This document shows, one piece after another, positions 1-13,772 of a stretch of DNA of 64,000 bases. This DNA comes from Chionis minor. Taxonomy: Eukaryota; Chordata; Aves; Charadriiformes; Chionididae. The stretch lies in contig VZSF01000875.1 of the NCBI GenBank assembly GCA_013398295.1, positions 124,001 through 188,000 on the forward strand, given 5' to 3'. A model generated the notes under the pieces. That model was given only the letters and a program-made list of their open reading frames with translations. It searched no databases and was not told the origin of the DNA. Numbering within the stretch: position 1 is the first letter of the stretch; each line of letters opens with the position of its first letter. The position numbers and the translations under genes were made by a program.

Positions 1-3000
1 CAGAGTCTGATCTGTGCCATGGGAGGGGAAGCACCTTTCTTACCTCTGGACACAGCAGCGTCTGTGCTAGGTAGCTGGGTCGTAGGTTTAGACAGATTCA
101 AGTAAACTAGAAATAAAAGCATTTGTTTGTAATATCTAAATATAATAACATAATCACATGGGTATTATGTATACACGTAAAACATGGGTGAAGAAATTAA
201 AGAAAATCTGTACTTAGTCTACTTACTTACACAAGCATTAATCTACTTACTCTGAGATAAATATGTGGTTCCATATTAGCAGTCAAGGTTTCGGGCTTTG
301 TGAAATTCTCCCCTGGCAAGCTCCCTCTGCTAGAGAGAGCCTAACTGTGATTCTCTAATAATTCACATTCAGGCACCCTATTTTTGAAGTAACCCTTAGG
401 TTCAGATTCCTTGGGATGCACTCGAATAGTTTTCTTGGGGGGAGCATAGAAGCTTTTATACATGATCTTTCTTTTCAGACTTCTACGATGTCAGGAGATG
501 TCACTCCAAAGCTCATTTTATTCCTTCCTTATTCAAAACATAGTTTTGCAATTCTTCATAATGAACATGATGCTTATTTCTCTTCCTCAGATGTGAAAGT
601 GGTTTTTTTTCTCTTAAACTAGGAACTAAATCCTGCGAACAGCACCGTGTCTCAGTGAGCAACAGAACTCTTCTTCCAGTAAATCACTGGCATATCTATC
701 ACTGTACCTTACATTAAGTATTACTCTAAACAGTAACAATGCAAAGGAGGGATAAATTTTAGTGGTTCATTACTGGCTGCTGAGTGATACTAGCCACAAT
801 GATAATTAACCCATTTGGAACAATACCTGTTTGGGGGTAACCTGTAACAATACTGTGTTCTGAGTTAGGCTGAAGGTTGCTGAGGAGTTGATTACTCCTT
901 GCGTGGTGTCTACCTTTTTATCCACAACATGCTGATTCATGTCCAACTTGTTGAACTGTGTTGAGCATCAGATCCTTTCCAGTAGTTTGCAGTCTAATAG
1001 GCAGCCTTCCTTTCTGTTTTTGTGCGGTTGTCCCTTGTTTAATTACATGCTAATTTTGTTCAGAACCTTTTTCCCTGTTGACCTTGGCCATTTTGATTTC
1101 CAGCATGTGGCCTACTGATGGCCCTTCCCAGCTTCATATTGTCTGTGAATGAAAGATGCATCTTTCTTGTACCAGTCTGTGGGAGAGCAGCTGAGATATG
1201 GAATAGGACCAAACTAAGAACACGGCATGTGGAGCCTCTCTCCATATACTTTTATTTTGGCAATGAATCATTAATGGTTGCGCTCTGGGTATTCTCTGTA
1301 TGTTAGACTATGTAGCTTAAAAACGTTCAGTAGCTTTTAAGGCATTGTGAAGTTAAGACATGATTAGGTATATCCAGACATGTCGTTTAAGGTATAGCTC
1401 TTGGCATTTCTCTTTGCAGAGCCCTATTCCTCTTATCTTCCTGAGCGTAGCCTTGAAGTGTTCTATTGATTTGTATCTTACTCCTTCAGCTGTTAAAGAG
1501 GGCTGGAAGCAGCTGTGTCTTCGGTGTGACAGCATGAGTTCTGGGTAGGTCTGTCTACAGTTAGGCTTGTGAGAGCTTTATGAGTAATCCTTCTACAACA
1601 AATTAGTTGAAATTATATGCTGTCATTTCTTCTTGTCACCTACGAAAAAATATGAGTGTAGTTGACTACCATTAGAGAAGGACGCCTCATGCATTTTCTG
1701 CTCTGTTTTTACTTAGATAATTTTTGATGATACGTATGGGATTATCCCTCCACTTTTCTCTCATCAAGGCTCCTTTTCTCCACCTACAAATCTTCTGTGC
1801 AGACATAAGAGGTCTTCCTTTCAAGTAACAAGTTCTTTGCAAATAACACCTTATGCAAACAACCTTGACAGCTGGGAGTGATAATGGTAAATACTGCTGA
1901 AGTGAGAGTATTGTAAAAATGTATGAAGAAAATTGAAAATACGGTTACATGGCAATTCGACCATAACTTGATCTTAGAAAATATATGTGAAAGTACAGTT
2001 AGAGAAAATTTACACTTTTCCCTTTTTAGTAGTGTGCCAGGCAAAGCTTTGTCAAAAAGTCATTGATGGCTTTTTATTTCTCATATGCATCTAGAGTCTC
2101 TCTGAATGGTTTACAGCTTTTGCAGAAGCCTTCTCCTGTGTAAGAATTTGCTGCTTATCATTTGAGAATTGAAAAATGACTTCCAGAAATTGTTCGTTTT
2201 TAGTTTAGAGGGACAGCATAAGCTAGAAAATTGAGTTTGTGGTTGGAAACCTGGAGGTTTTGAGTCTCAGTGCTTTTATTACAGTCCATGTATAGTGAGC
2301 TGTTTATGAAGCTGTTACTGATGTATTCCAGAATGTTGTTTATTTGTCCCAAGAATGACTTTCATTCTGTATATGACTCGAGAGTAATTCACCTCTCATA
2401 AAAGCACCAAACTGTGTCCTATTTCACTGATTTTTGTATGCCTGAAATAGAATGTCTTTTCCTCTTGCCTGTAGAAAACACATGGGAGTGCACAGACCAA
2501 GAGTTGACTGACTGAGGAGTGACCAATGTTTCACTGTTCTCTGCTCTCTTTAAGGTGATTTCTGTAGTATAATAAACTTCTGCTACATCTGGAATGATTA
2601 AATGAGTGTGTGTGATTGTAAACTGAGTGCGAAGGATTTGTTTTGTTTCAGATAATTTTTTTCTGTTCCCTTCTTGAATTCTTTCATGGTATCAAGTTAA
2701 GAGTTGACACCACAGGTCAGGTATCTCTTAAAAGAGCTGACTGAGCAGTCAGGCAAAGCTTTTTGAAAGATGCAGTCTGATGCTAGTCAGGGTTTTGGGA
2801 CACGAGGGAAAAAAACCCCACTTTTCAGAGTTTGATAGACATGTGGAAGCTAGAGGCCTCTTGAACTTTGAATGCTGGGGCTGAAGCTTGGAGGAAGAGA
2901 TGAAAGATCCATCTGAGAACTATTATTTTTAGCTAGACATTGTTCTTCAGAAGAAAGAACTGTTCTTCAGTAGTGGTAACATCCTCTTCTACCTCTAGGA

Positions 3001-4011
3001 AAAGATGTATCCAACTTCTAAGTATAAATTTCAGGAGAAGTATCCTGACTTTCTTGTTTATTGAAACTAGACCTGCCATGTGCAGCATGCTTTTGTGGTA
3101 GTTACTTAAGAACTTCATTCTTCTTTTTAAACACAGGTCTGATACATCTTTCCAACTCTTTGGAGCTGTCGTATTTTTGGTACCTAGCCTTTAAAATTTT
3201 AAATAGTCTTAGAACCACTAACTGAAGTAGAGAAAAATATTGGAATAAACCTTTCGTCTACAAAATAAGGTCTCTTATATTTTGCTCAAAAGTTTTGCTC
3301 ATGCTATCATTCCAGTTGAGCTTGTTGCTTAGATTGCCTTTTTTGCTCATCTTTTGAAATCTAGCGTCAAACTCAGAGGAGGTAGGGTTTTGACTATTTA
3401 TTTTAAAAGTGGATTTGCAATCCCAAATCACTTATATATTTGTTAATAATCTGACCAACAGTCTGCCTTTCTTCTTGTGTAGCATGAAAGATGCTGATGT
3501 GTCACTACTCATCTTGCAGGGTACTGCTGTTGTAGTCTGCATTAGAAGTGTTATGTGCTATATACGTAATTGGCAATGTAAAAAAAAGAAATTGACTGTA
3601 AGCACTATTGCTTAGCTGCTTTTATGATCTAATTTTTTAGAAAGAATAGATACGTTTGCTGTTAAGATCTACTATCATATTTAATACCCTTTTGAATCAG
3701 GATTTGGGATTCTGTAATATGGTAGAACAAAAAATATAATTTAGGCTTGTATATTTTTTCATGTTGGTCTTCATATTTATTTGTGAAACACTAACTTAGG
3801 TGAGCACAATTTTTGGTAGTTCTTATGTCTCTGTGGCTCATATTGCTGTAGCTCAGCTCTTTTGGGAATCTCAGGATTGGCAATGACAGAACTGTCAATT
3901 TGAATAGGAAAAAATGTGAATTAAAAACTGCAAGACTATCTAAAACTGATTTAAAATGTATAGGCTGACACAACTGCATTGCCAGGTAGTTAATTCCACT
4001 TTTATAGGATG
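1..4011. other. No gene recognised; AT-rich non-coding DNA
   Basis: Every frame on both strands is broken by frequent stops, with no open run above about 90 codons and no recognisable protein family. I saw no CpG-rich promoter-like patch, no RNA gene and no familiar transposon. It may be intergenic or intronic. Diverged repeats would need a library search to exclude. Confidence 0.6.
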
Positions 4012-4392
4012 ATAAGAATGTAAGAAATGCCACGCTGGGCCAGAGCAGTGTACCAGTTAGCCCAGTATCCTCCCTCTGACATCCAGAGATGTTCTTTAGA
4101 GTAGCATGTGAGCCTCAGGAATTCCTTGTACTGCTCAGGTCTGTAGTTGCATTGAGGATGTTGGAGGGTGCAGCCCTACCTGTTTCCTTTACTATCTGTT
4201 GATGCATCTTTTGACCATGTATTTGAATAAATACTTTTTGACCTTACTGGTGCTTTCTGCCTCAGAATCTCTTGTAACAGTGAGTTCCTTAAGTTCACTA
4301 CTGCTGTGTAGTACTCTTTTAACCTCTTCTAAACTAATCCAGTTTCAGTGAGTTGCCTCTAGATCTAGGATTGGGGGATTTAGCGAACAGCA
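4012..4392 (-). mobile_element. Old CR1/L3-like LINE fragment, antisense
   Basis: Read on the + strand, this segment follows the antisense layout of a LINE 3' region of the CR1/L3 lineage that is common in reptiles and present as old copies in birds. It opens with an 'aagaatg...gccagagcagtg...tagcccagtatcctccctctgaca' style block. Further along come a 'gagttccttaagttcactactgctgtgtagtactctttt' style block and a 'gagttgcctctagatctaggattggggga' style block, in the expected order and spacing. No reading frame survives and there are many small indels, so the copy looks much older than the CR1 at 18 kb. The match is from memory of the family's appearance, so the exact family is not assigned. Confidence 0.6.
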
Positions 4393-7300
4393 ATTCTGCA
4401 TTCATACTGGCAAAATGGACACGGGGATCCTAAACTTTACACTGGGATTACAGCATGTGGTGTTCTTGCTGATTACTTTCAGGAGTTAGATTTAGTGGCT
4501 AGTTTGCTAGAGGGACAGCAGTGCTGCATCTACCCAAGTCTTACCTGATGTGTGTATCTCTGGTATATTCATTTTGCTTTACTGGTAACACTGCTTTTTT
4601 GAAAGTTAGATAGCCTAAATAAGATAGTGATGATCCATTGAGGATAATTTTATATTCTTATGTCAAACTACAGCAGCTTTCCATTTAGACGCTTACAGTT
4701 TGTTTCTCATAGACTTATAAAGACTGTTGGGTTCACTTGGGAACTGTAAGTACTCAACTCCTATAATGCCTTTGAAATGACAGGATCCGTTTGAGCAGGC
4801 AGGAATCCTATAATGAGCCAAGAGTGAAGAAACAAAACTTGTTGGACAGATTGCTGACAAGAAGTGCTTAAACCTCAAAACTTGATTTAGTGAATTCTAG
4901 CATCTCAGACTGCTTTAAATCAATTAGCATTTGTTGTTTCTATTGTATTTCTCTATGACAGGCTGCATAAATGAATAATACTTAGATTAACAAAATGATT
5001 TAGGCTGCTAATTTTACTTGCAATACTTTTTAAATCAGTAAGGCTAAAGCAAATTGGGAGCATATGACTTGAGACCAAGGAAGGCTAATCTGTGAAGTTG
5101 TTCAGGATATTTCCATTTGTGTGTGGCAACAATAGGATATTGCTGTTGGTTGCTTTTTTTGAATGCTGTATCATCAAGGATAAACAGAACAAGCAATGCT
5201 AATGCTGGCTCCTCTGAATACTGGCCTTAACCTATAAGTGAAATAATTTGTGTATCTAATAAGCATAATAAGCGATGTCTATATGGAAATGAATGTTTGA
5301 GGCAGAAGAGGAAGGAGATCTGACTGGAAAGGTGGAAGGTGTTGTTCCAGGGAATAAAATTGCTGCAGAATTTTAGAATTTCAGTCAAATATATTGCTGA
5401 ATTTTAGTCAAATAATTGCCAAAGGCAGGACTATTAGATCTACTCGGAAGTGAGCTGTTGGATTGACCATGCCCATTTTCCCTCTGTGTATGGTTAAAAG
5501 AGTATTAAATTTGGCTTACATTCTTCCCAGAGAGTACGCATTACCATAATACCTGTTAGGCCTTCAAATTTTTCCCAATTTCATAGCAGCATTGACTGGA
5601 TTCTATAGAGTTCTCCATAGTCCCAGAGGCAGGAATACAGAAATCACTCAAGCGCTTCTGTGGGCCCTGATTTTGCTGGCTTGCCTGGAGAAAGCAAAAT
5701 TGTAGTGACTCAGTGAATGTGGTTCTTCAGGGAAATGACTGCAGGCACGTGTGTCAACTAGATGTCCATGTCTCCAATGCTGCAGCTGGGGCTTTTCAGG
5801 TGGTACTGATGGACAACTGCATAGCATCAATAGCAGAACGGGTTAGAAGTTGGGTTTTAAACCAAAACAGTTTCATTTTAGAATGGAAAGGTTGTTGAGG
5901 TAGTTGTACTTTTGTATGTACTACTTCTCCCTTATTGGCTGGCTTCCCAACTGTGTCCTGTGTTTCTCACGAAGCAATATGGTTGAGCAGTAAAATCTGT
6001 TTCCTCATTTTTGTCTGAAGTTGGTATCTTCTGATGGAAACAATTATATGGCCCACAGAGAACACTGCTGAAGCATTTCTAAGTGTTTTTTACACTAAGT
6101 TTTATTTCCAGATTTTAAACTTCCTTTAGAAGTGGGGGAGCAATTTTTATTTGAGGGAGGGAAGAATCCAGCATAGTTTTGCCCATCTGGAATTAATGCT
6201 CATAATGTGAAGAATCCTCTTCTGAAAAAGGGATTTAAAGGGACTCTAAGAAGATCCATCAGATATTTAATGATTTAGTGCATTTTGAATCTACCAAATG
6301 TGAACTTTAGTGACTGTGGTCATACCTAAAAAATTTGTGTGTTGATATTCTCTACTTCCTGTTTTCAACTGTTTGCATATTATTGCTGCAAACTGCTGTT
6401 CAGCTCTTGTATTTCAAACAGAAGGGGCTGCGTGTCATTAATACTATTAAGGCCTCTAATTTTTCAAGCATGTCATGACGATTAAGAGATACAAACTCTT
6501 GTCTGAGTTGAGAGATTTTATTGAAAACTATATTTTGTTTTTCTGAAACTGATGAAACTCCCCCTGGCTAGTGCAAGAAGAAATCACTTTATGAGAAGCT
6601 GTTTTTTGCACCCCAACATAGCAATTCTGCAAACACTCTAGCACCTCTTCAGCTCTCCTTTATGTGTAGGACCATTGAATTTAACAAAATTGTCCAGGTG
6701 GGTTTCTTGTTTCACCAGTTACGTCTAATGCAAGTCTAACTGAACAAATTGCTTCAAGAACATAGTGTAGTTAGTGGGTACCAGATAACTGCAATGTTCA
6801 TGGATTGCCTTTGATAGAAATTGGAGACAACATACAGTTGATTATGAAAAAGTTTAGAGTGGAGATTGGAAGCTGTCTAATATCAGAGCAGTGAGGTTCC
6901 TGCGTAGTCTCCTAGTACGAGTAATATTGTCAAGAAACAGAATTGCTTTTAAGATGAAGTGTGATTTAATTGCAAAAAGGAATACTTCAACACAGTGCCT
7001 GTTCTTTCAGGGAGATGAGCTTTTTGGCTGGGAGATGCCTTCTGGTTCAGTTTTCCAGCTCTGTCACCGACCTGCCAGAAGACTTTCAAGTCCACCTTCA
7101 CCATATCTCTTTTGCTGTCTGGAAGCTCTTCAGAGTGATGAGTTTGCATGTGTGTGCAGAACCACACTGGTACTATGGTCTTGACTGGGCTGCTATCCAG
7201 CAATTTAGTAATTATTGTGTGTGGCATTATTTCTTTGCCTATGGCGTGTTCTCCTGCATCTGAAGTCCAGTCTAATTAACTTTATTTGCAAAGGATTTAT

Positions 7301-8293
7301 AGTACTTTATCTGCAGCTGTCTTACTTTCAGCTGTTGCATCTCCTCTTTGAACGAGGTCATCTATTCAAAGGCTTCTATTCTCACTGAGCTGGTGTCTGT
7401 GACTCAAATCTTTCCATACCTATTTTACTTCCTTTCATCAAAGCTGTCTTTTAGTCTCTCTGTAATATCAACTGCTGCATCAGCATTGACTTAACTTGGC
7501 TAAACCTAGAGTTAATCTTCCATCTAAATTGCCTCTTTCTTTCTTTTTTCTTCTTCTGCTCTCGCTTGTGTCCAGAATTTAGCTGCCAGGCTGTATGTCT
7601 CACCTTCCTGTTCCTCGTGCTTCTAAGCCAAGACTACTTTTCCATGTCCTTGACCCATAAAACTTTAAGAAAGCTTATCAAACTAAATTAAAGAGCCAAA
7701 CCAATCTGCATTGAGTGATCTGACTGTGTCGAGGTATGCGCATGTGCGTGATGCAGCCCCCACAGTGGTATCTCAGGCAGGTGGCTGGTGGCCTGTGTGA
7801 ATCCTCCAGCTCTGCTCCGTGTCTGCAGCAGGACTCTGGACAGCTGTATAAGTACTGCCGAGGGCTCCATCAACATAAGCATGAATTGTACGGACACTGT
7901 TAAATCTCTGCCATAACAGAAGGGGAAAGCTTCAGAATAGTTGAAAGGGAAGACTTGGGAATTGGCTCTGAGGAGAGAAGGTCTTAAGACCAGGGACTGT
8001 TTTGTGAAGGATGGAAGGGTTATTTCTGGAAGAGATTTCCACGCACAGAGGAAACCTGACAGATGTGTGAGGACATATACTGGCTGAGGACGGGAAAAAG
8101 GGGCTAGTAGAAAATTGATCCTTCCAGATTGGCAGTTAATCTGCTGTGAGTTTTCAAAGTAGACTATAGGCTGTAGTAAAATCCTAGTTCAGGCATTTGT
8201 AACCTATGTCAAAAATGTTGCTATGCCTGTTGATGTTTTTGCCTTAACCTTAAGGTTATTTTTAGGAAAGGAAGCTGTGTTCTTGACTGCTGG
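4393..8293. other. No gene recognised
   Basis: Stops interrupt all frames. Overlapping ORFs of 92-97 codons on both strands at 6891-7263 lie on opposite strands and in different frames, which is the pattern of chance openness rather than one coding exon. A pyrimidine-rich patch lies near 7540-7565. Nothing else stands out. Confidence 0.55.
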
Positions 8294-8318
8294 GTTTGTT
8301 TATTTATTTGTTTATTTA
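8294..8318. repeat. Short TTTA/TTTG simple repeat
   Basis: A run of tetranucleotide units (TTTG, TTTA, TTTA, TTTG, TTTA) sits in AT-rich DNA. It is a low-complexity tract with no sign that it belongs to a larger element. Confidence 0.8.
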
Positions 8319-11300
8319 GGATCTAGTTGCTTGTTAAATTTGACTTGTAGCCACACCTGATGTTTTGATGTCAGAGTTGTGTCATGTCTGCATTGAGTGA
8401 GCACCTGTACAAATTTTGTTACAATTGTATCAGTGAAGAGGGAAAATTATGGTAAAAATAAACTAGTCCAGGAAAATTACAGTTTCAGTCAGTAACGAAA
8501 TATCTGGCATAAGCAAAGTTCTGATTTTAGTAATTAGGCTTTTCTTTGGCAATGGTTTGGACTGGATGAGTGGAAATAATAAATTTTGCTGTCAGCAAAT
8601 TCTCAGGATCAACCAATTTTGTGATTTGTGGTGTTCCTTACTTTGCTGCAGGTTCATGTCATTACAGCTTGAAATACTGACTTCCCTTCTCTTATGAAGT
8701 CAGTACATCAGAAAAAAAAAAACTTTAAAGAAGCAAGCTGAGAGCTTTTTTGTGAACAGTGATTACAGCTTTTATTTGTGCAGCAGGATAACTTCTCCCT
8801 TTGGATTCAGGCATAATGTTCTGGAGTGCCTGGTATTTGTGAGTATTTCTATATGGAATATCAACAGCACTCTGGAAGTGATTTAGTTTTACCCAAAGGT
8901 CTAAAAATCAGAGGCCAGAAAACATTTTCATCTTTATATTGTTCTGAAAATCCATTTCAACTTCAGAAATGGCCTCCTGCTTGGTATAATAGGTCTTAAA
9001 GAGGAAATTAAGGTTTATGGAGCATATGCAAATCTTCATGTGGCACAGCTGGCAGGAATAACCTGCATGAGAACATCCAGGGAAGTGCTTTATGCTGTGG
9101 CCCGGGAACCAGGGGCTTTTTAGGTACAGGGTAAGAGCAGTGCTATGCCATCATTGATTATACATGCCACCAGTTCATTCAACTTCAATTTCATTTCACT
9201 TTTTTAAAAAATAATTTTTCTTCACCTGGTTGATTATGCTGAGGAAATAAGTGCTACTATTCGTTGGTAGTCTAGGGCCCTGAAGGCGCACCTCTTTCAA
9301 TACCGTTAGGACAGGATATCAAAGACCCATCCCTCTGGTATTAGGTGCCGGTGTTGAGGCTGGTGATTGATCTGACAGTGGTGGTGATGAGCAGTGGGAG
9401 GTAGGCAGCCGGAGAGGCCTGGTGGGAAGATACTGACATCTAACATGAGTGTAGTTCACATCATTTGCCTAGAAGTTTCAACAGGCACCTCTGTCCTAGT
9501 AAGTGATAGATCAGCCATGAGCTCTGTGGTTATGGGCCATATTTTCTACATAGAGCCTAATGCTGTTCTCCCTGGGTTTGTGGTTAGAGCCTTTACTAGG
9601 GACTGTGGTGGGACGATTAGTAACAAGGCAAGGGGATACCACTTTACTTACTGGTTTTGCTGCTTGCCCGTGGGGCATACCACCTCTTTGCTGCTCTTTC
9701 TGCAGTGCCTAGATGAGAAACTTAGTCAGATTGGCTCACTTAAGCCAAGTTTTCTTCCCAGTCATGGTCTTAGTTGGGGTTACTGTACCAACTGTTCGCC
9801 CTGCTTTTGCAGCACAGGCATCTGAGCCGCTTGACTGTCAAGTCCTCCACTGCTGCAGTTTAGAGCATATGGTTGAAGGTAAATTATTGCCAATTTTGGG
9901 TTGCTCAAAGACACTGCACTGTGAACTGTGACAGTTTAGGAAATGAGTGATGATCAGTTCACATGTCCAGGCAGGGTCAACAGCTGGGACCAGTATGTTC
10001 ATCAGCTATCTCATCCCTGCTCATCAATTAGATCACCAAGTACCTAAAACTGAGTGATGCAAATACCTCCCAGTGTGCTCACAGGTCACACCAGCTTTAC
10101 AGCATTTAAGCATTGGTTCTGCATGTCTTCTATTTTTCAGCTGTAACTACTAATTTTTTTTAAAAAAAATTATCATTACTTAATAAACCTATGCTGATTT
10201 ATCATAGTTGCATCTATAAATCCATTTCTATTGGCTAGATGCATACATCTCAACAGTCCCTTCCATAAGGTCAGCACGAGCTCAGACTGATATGTAGACA
10301 ATTTTTTTTTTCCAAGCTCATAAGGAAGTGTAAAAAACTTTATGATGTTGCTTTAACAAGACCCACTGGGGTTTTAGATTATTTATCTAAGCCCTTATTA
10401 AAGACAAAAACTTTTCTGTGTTTAGCCATGCAGAGCAAAGCTGGTCTTCAGACAGTCCAGTGCACTTGAAAAATGAAGAGAATTTGATAAGCATTGAACT
10501 GAAATTATGGAGAGAAGAATGAAGGATCTTTCTATCACTTTACCCCAAAGCCAAAGTTACTCTTAACCACTAATATAAAAGGAAAAATGGAGTGGCAGCA
10601 CCTTCTGAATTTTAAGGCCATTTTGCTATACTGGGAACCAGCAGTGGAAAACTTTGGTCATTGTTAGAAGGAAAGTACTTGCGACACTGAAGGAAAAAAA
10701 AAAAGGAAGATGAAAAAGATCTGCCTCATTCCCTCGCAGAAGGATTAATTCTCCTTACAATTAATCTGATTTCTTAACCTCATTCTTCAGCACCTAAGTC
10801 TCTATTCTTTCTCTGTGAGGTAATCTTTACTCATGTACACCTCTGTTGGGACCTCCGTTTAGCATGCCCCGACTGCCCTCTCCTAGGAAGCTCTAGAAGG
10901 ACAATTAAATGGACTGTATTTCGTGAGATATTTTATGTTCAACTCCCTCTTGTTTTCTTTCAGTAATTAGGAAATGAAAGTGTTTCTAAGGGCTTGGAAA
11001 TGAAAAATCAGATGTAATATAATTAATTATAAAAATTGAACCTAATATTTTCAGGAAAAATATTTTACAAGAGGCCATAGTGTGGTTGGTAGAAAGTCTT
11101 AAGTTACACACTTTCAAAGCAACGGGGTTCCTTTAGACATTTTTACTCTTTTTGTAAATCTGAGAAATCTGTGTATGCAGAAACTTAAATGCATTCTTTG
11201 TCTCTCTCAAGAAATTAGCCATTCCTATTTTTGTGAGAGTTATACATTGATAAATATCTACGCTATTCAGTCTTCCTTTGGGTAAATTTCTGCCATTTTC

Positions 11301-11630
11301 ATTTTCAGTGTTTGCTGTTTCTAATTAAGCTTTGCTTCTGACTCTCTTTAACCAAATCTGTAAGAGTGCTCCTCTGCCGGCATTTCAGAATTAATATGTA
11401 ATTTCCATTCTGTAGATCATTCAGAGGCACAACTGAAGCATCAGACATGGTGATGTTGCAGTGTCAGGAAACTGAGTTCACTGCTTCTGCAGGCGTGTCC
11501 AGATCCTATTGTATATGGTATTCTCTCCTCAGACTTAAAGTCCCACACACCACAAGAAAAATATTTAACACTACATATTCGCTGTAATGCCTTAATGGTA
11601 TAAGTTACTCTAGTAAAGTGGGTGAATTTT
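8319..11630. other. No gene recognised; contains a 143-codon chance-length ORF
   Basis: The longest open frame here is on the + strand at 9394-9825, 143 codons. Its translation shows no repeat, zinc finger, signal peptide or family motif that I know, and its first codon is within a GTG/ATG-rich stretch with no promoter context. A pyrimidine-rich acceptor-like site lies inside it near 9700, where ctgctctttctgcag ends, but there is no matching consensus donor. I regard it as most likely non-coding. Confidence 0.5.
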
Positions 11631-11795
11631 ATGTCACCAGTGTCAGAAGCCTTATTTGGAACTGTGACTGGGAAAATATACTTCCTCCTCTTTGCAACGG
11701 TCCTCATTCATCAAGGCTTTCTGATAACTGGCTCTGAAAAGTTGTCCAGTGAAAGAATTTACATTCACTGGCAGTCCAGACAGGGCACTCTGCAG
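11631..11795 (+). other. Exon-like open segment ending at a consensus splice donor
   Basis: An ATG at 11631 opens a frame that stays open to CAG|GTAAGT, with the donor GT at 11796 and the codon boundary falling exactly at the junction (phase 0). The 55 residues include a hydrophobic stretch (about residues 16-30: IYFLLFATVLIHQGF). The ATG lacks a purine at -3 and there is no good upstream acceptor; only a weak 'caccag' lies at 11635-11640. No family is recognised. The perfect donor is the only positive signal, and such sites occur by chance, so this is a weak candidate. Confidence 0.15.
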
Positions 11796-12874
11796 GTAAG
11801 TGGGCTGCACAATCCCAAAAAAGCATTGAAGAAAAAATGCAAGCCTGAATGTAGCTGGGACTGGTATTACCGCTTTTACAAGCAACGCCACTGATATTGT
11901 ATGAAAGGATGCAGAGGCATAGATGTTCTAGACTGTTGATTAAGCTACAGGTGCTGACCTTTAAGCAGCATGTGCATGTATTTTTACAGTGTGTGGATAC
12001 CACAGGAATATGTAAGCTCTCCTATGCCCCAGATGATAATTAGGTTCTGTTTCAACAAGTAATGGGAACATTGTCTTGCGATGTCATTGTATTCACCTTG
12101 CTTAATATAGAATGATCCAGTCTGGATACAAGATTCTGCTTTTTTGGACAGAGAATTGGTAAAATAATCTTTTAAATCTGATGAAGCCTTAAACCATTAT
12201 CTTTCAACCCTTGAATTGTTTTTTCTTTTCCTGCAGCATCTGTGAGATTTGAGATTTTGTCAATAATGCGTATTGAAACTGGGCACACATGACACAGTTG
12301 CTGCTACTCTGTAGATATTTTAATCAGATTTACCAATTTGAAAGCATCTGGTAGCTGTTTGGGCAAGCAAACCAGGTGTTTTTGGACTGATTTCGATAAT
12401 GTATTGGTGAGCAAAGGAAGACCTTGAACAGATGAAACTGGAAAACAGGTCAATCACAGTTCAAAACAGGAGCTGAAATAATTTAAAATAATTATTGAAC
12501 TTGCATTTGTCATGCTTAGAATTATTGTAAGAGGTTGAGAATGGCAATTATAGTTGTCTTTAAATCTTGGACATTGTATACTAGTTTCTTTTGAAATAGA
12601 TATACTAATAAAATTCATTGCTTATCAACCTTTCACATTTTACATGGTGCAAAGTAATTCTCAGATACTGAAAGTAGCATTTGTACATAGGGAAACTTTC
12701 TGTTTAGGTAAAAGGAACTTGTATTTGTGATAGGATACATGACACCATGTGTTTTGTGTTTTGCAATATAACGTCTCATTTTGATGATTTTAAAATTAAT
12801 GTTATAGTTTCATGCAGAGTTTTAAAGGCACCTCAGAAAAGTAGTGCTTCAGATAGCATCTGGCTGTTGAAAAC

Positions 12875-13339
12875 TCAAGTCATGTCAATATTGGTAAATG
12901 TGTCTTCCTCCTGAATCTTCTTCCTATATTTTGATTGGAGTTTCCCACCTGTGGGAGGAAAAGGAGGGAGGAGGGAGTCCGTAAAATGATTCCTGTGTGA
13001 GAGAGTTTGGTGGAAGTGTAACCCAGGAGAGAGCAGAGACATTTTGTGGTTTTGGGGGGGCTTCTGGCTAGTGTCATGATGCCTGGAGGGGCTGAGAGAC
13101 AGAGCCTGCTGTCTCAGCCTCTGGGTTGTCCTTTGATAAGGTTCCATAAGTTGCTGGGGTTGGATTATGGAAAAAATACACTGAGGCAAATATGTCTTAT
13201 TGCTCCAGGGAAATGAAGTGTGTGTGACTACTTTCTGTCTGCCTTGCCAGTCTCCCCCATCCTCCTTTTCCTGCCCCTGAATTCTAAACACATTGGACAA
13301 TTTTGGAGATAAACAGTTTGAATGATACTTTTCCCACAA
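12875..13339 (-). other. Longest ORF in the window (154 codons), probably non-coding
   Basis: This is the longest stop-free frame of the window. The translation is rich in Ser, Gln, Pro, His and Lys and shows no recognisable domain. On the minus strand a long CT-rich tract ends in CCACAG near 12950, which looks like a splice acceptor, but it lies inside the frame and no consensus donor follows soon after. The CT-rich strand bias (G/A-rich on +, around 12950-12980) lowers stop frequency and may alone explain the openness. A solo LTR of an old endogenous retrovirus is another possible origin of such a block, but I could not identify LTR ends or a target-site duplication. Confidence 0.2.
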
Positions 13340-13739
13340 CTTCTGTAGAACAGGTGGCTATATAGAGGAGAGCATCCTTGTTAATGCACCTGATGCGAAA
13401 ACACTATAGGTTGAAAGCAGCAGTTACAAAAAGAATCTGCTGAGGATGGCAGCCGGTCCACCAGATATCATTGATTCCATAAGCAGGTAGAAATGCTTCC
13501 TCAAAATTACATGAATCTTTCAAGGGTGAACTATCTGGAATTATTTGGCATTTACTGTAGGGTTACCATATTGATGTCAGCAGTTGCCATGAAGGAGCTT
13601 TTACATAGTGCTTTGTTTTCCTACAGCCCTACTGTGCACTTCTGCCCTTCAGGAAATGAGAGTTTTTAGAGGAGGCTAACTCCCATTTGCCAGGGTAGTG
13701 GCCCTTATTTTTCTATATACCTGAAGTGTTGGAAGGTTA

Positions 13740-13772
13740 CAAACAAACCAAAAAACCCAAAACCCAAGAAAA
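13740..13772. repeat. A/C-rich low-complexity tract
   Basis: Runs of A alternating with CC/CCC (acaaacc, aaaaaaccc, aaaaccc). Similar tracts recur in the window at about 46723, 56364 and, in complement form, near 57783 and 63515. Confidence 0.75.

Noticed and set aside
6891..7263. Overlapping 92-97 codon ORFs on both strands
   Set aside because: Simultaneous openness in several frames and both strands points to low stop density, not to a coding exon.
9394..9825. 143-codon + strand ORF as a possible gene
   Set aside because: No family motif, no donor and no start context. A few ORFs of this length are expected by chance in 64 kb at this base composition, by my rough estimate.
12875..13339. 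154-codon minus-strand ORF as a gene or endogenous retroviral coding remnant
   Set aside because: Composition is biased and repetitive, no retroviral or other domain is visible, and no LTR pair or target-site duplication could be found.
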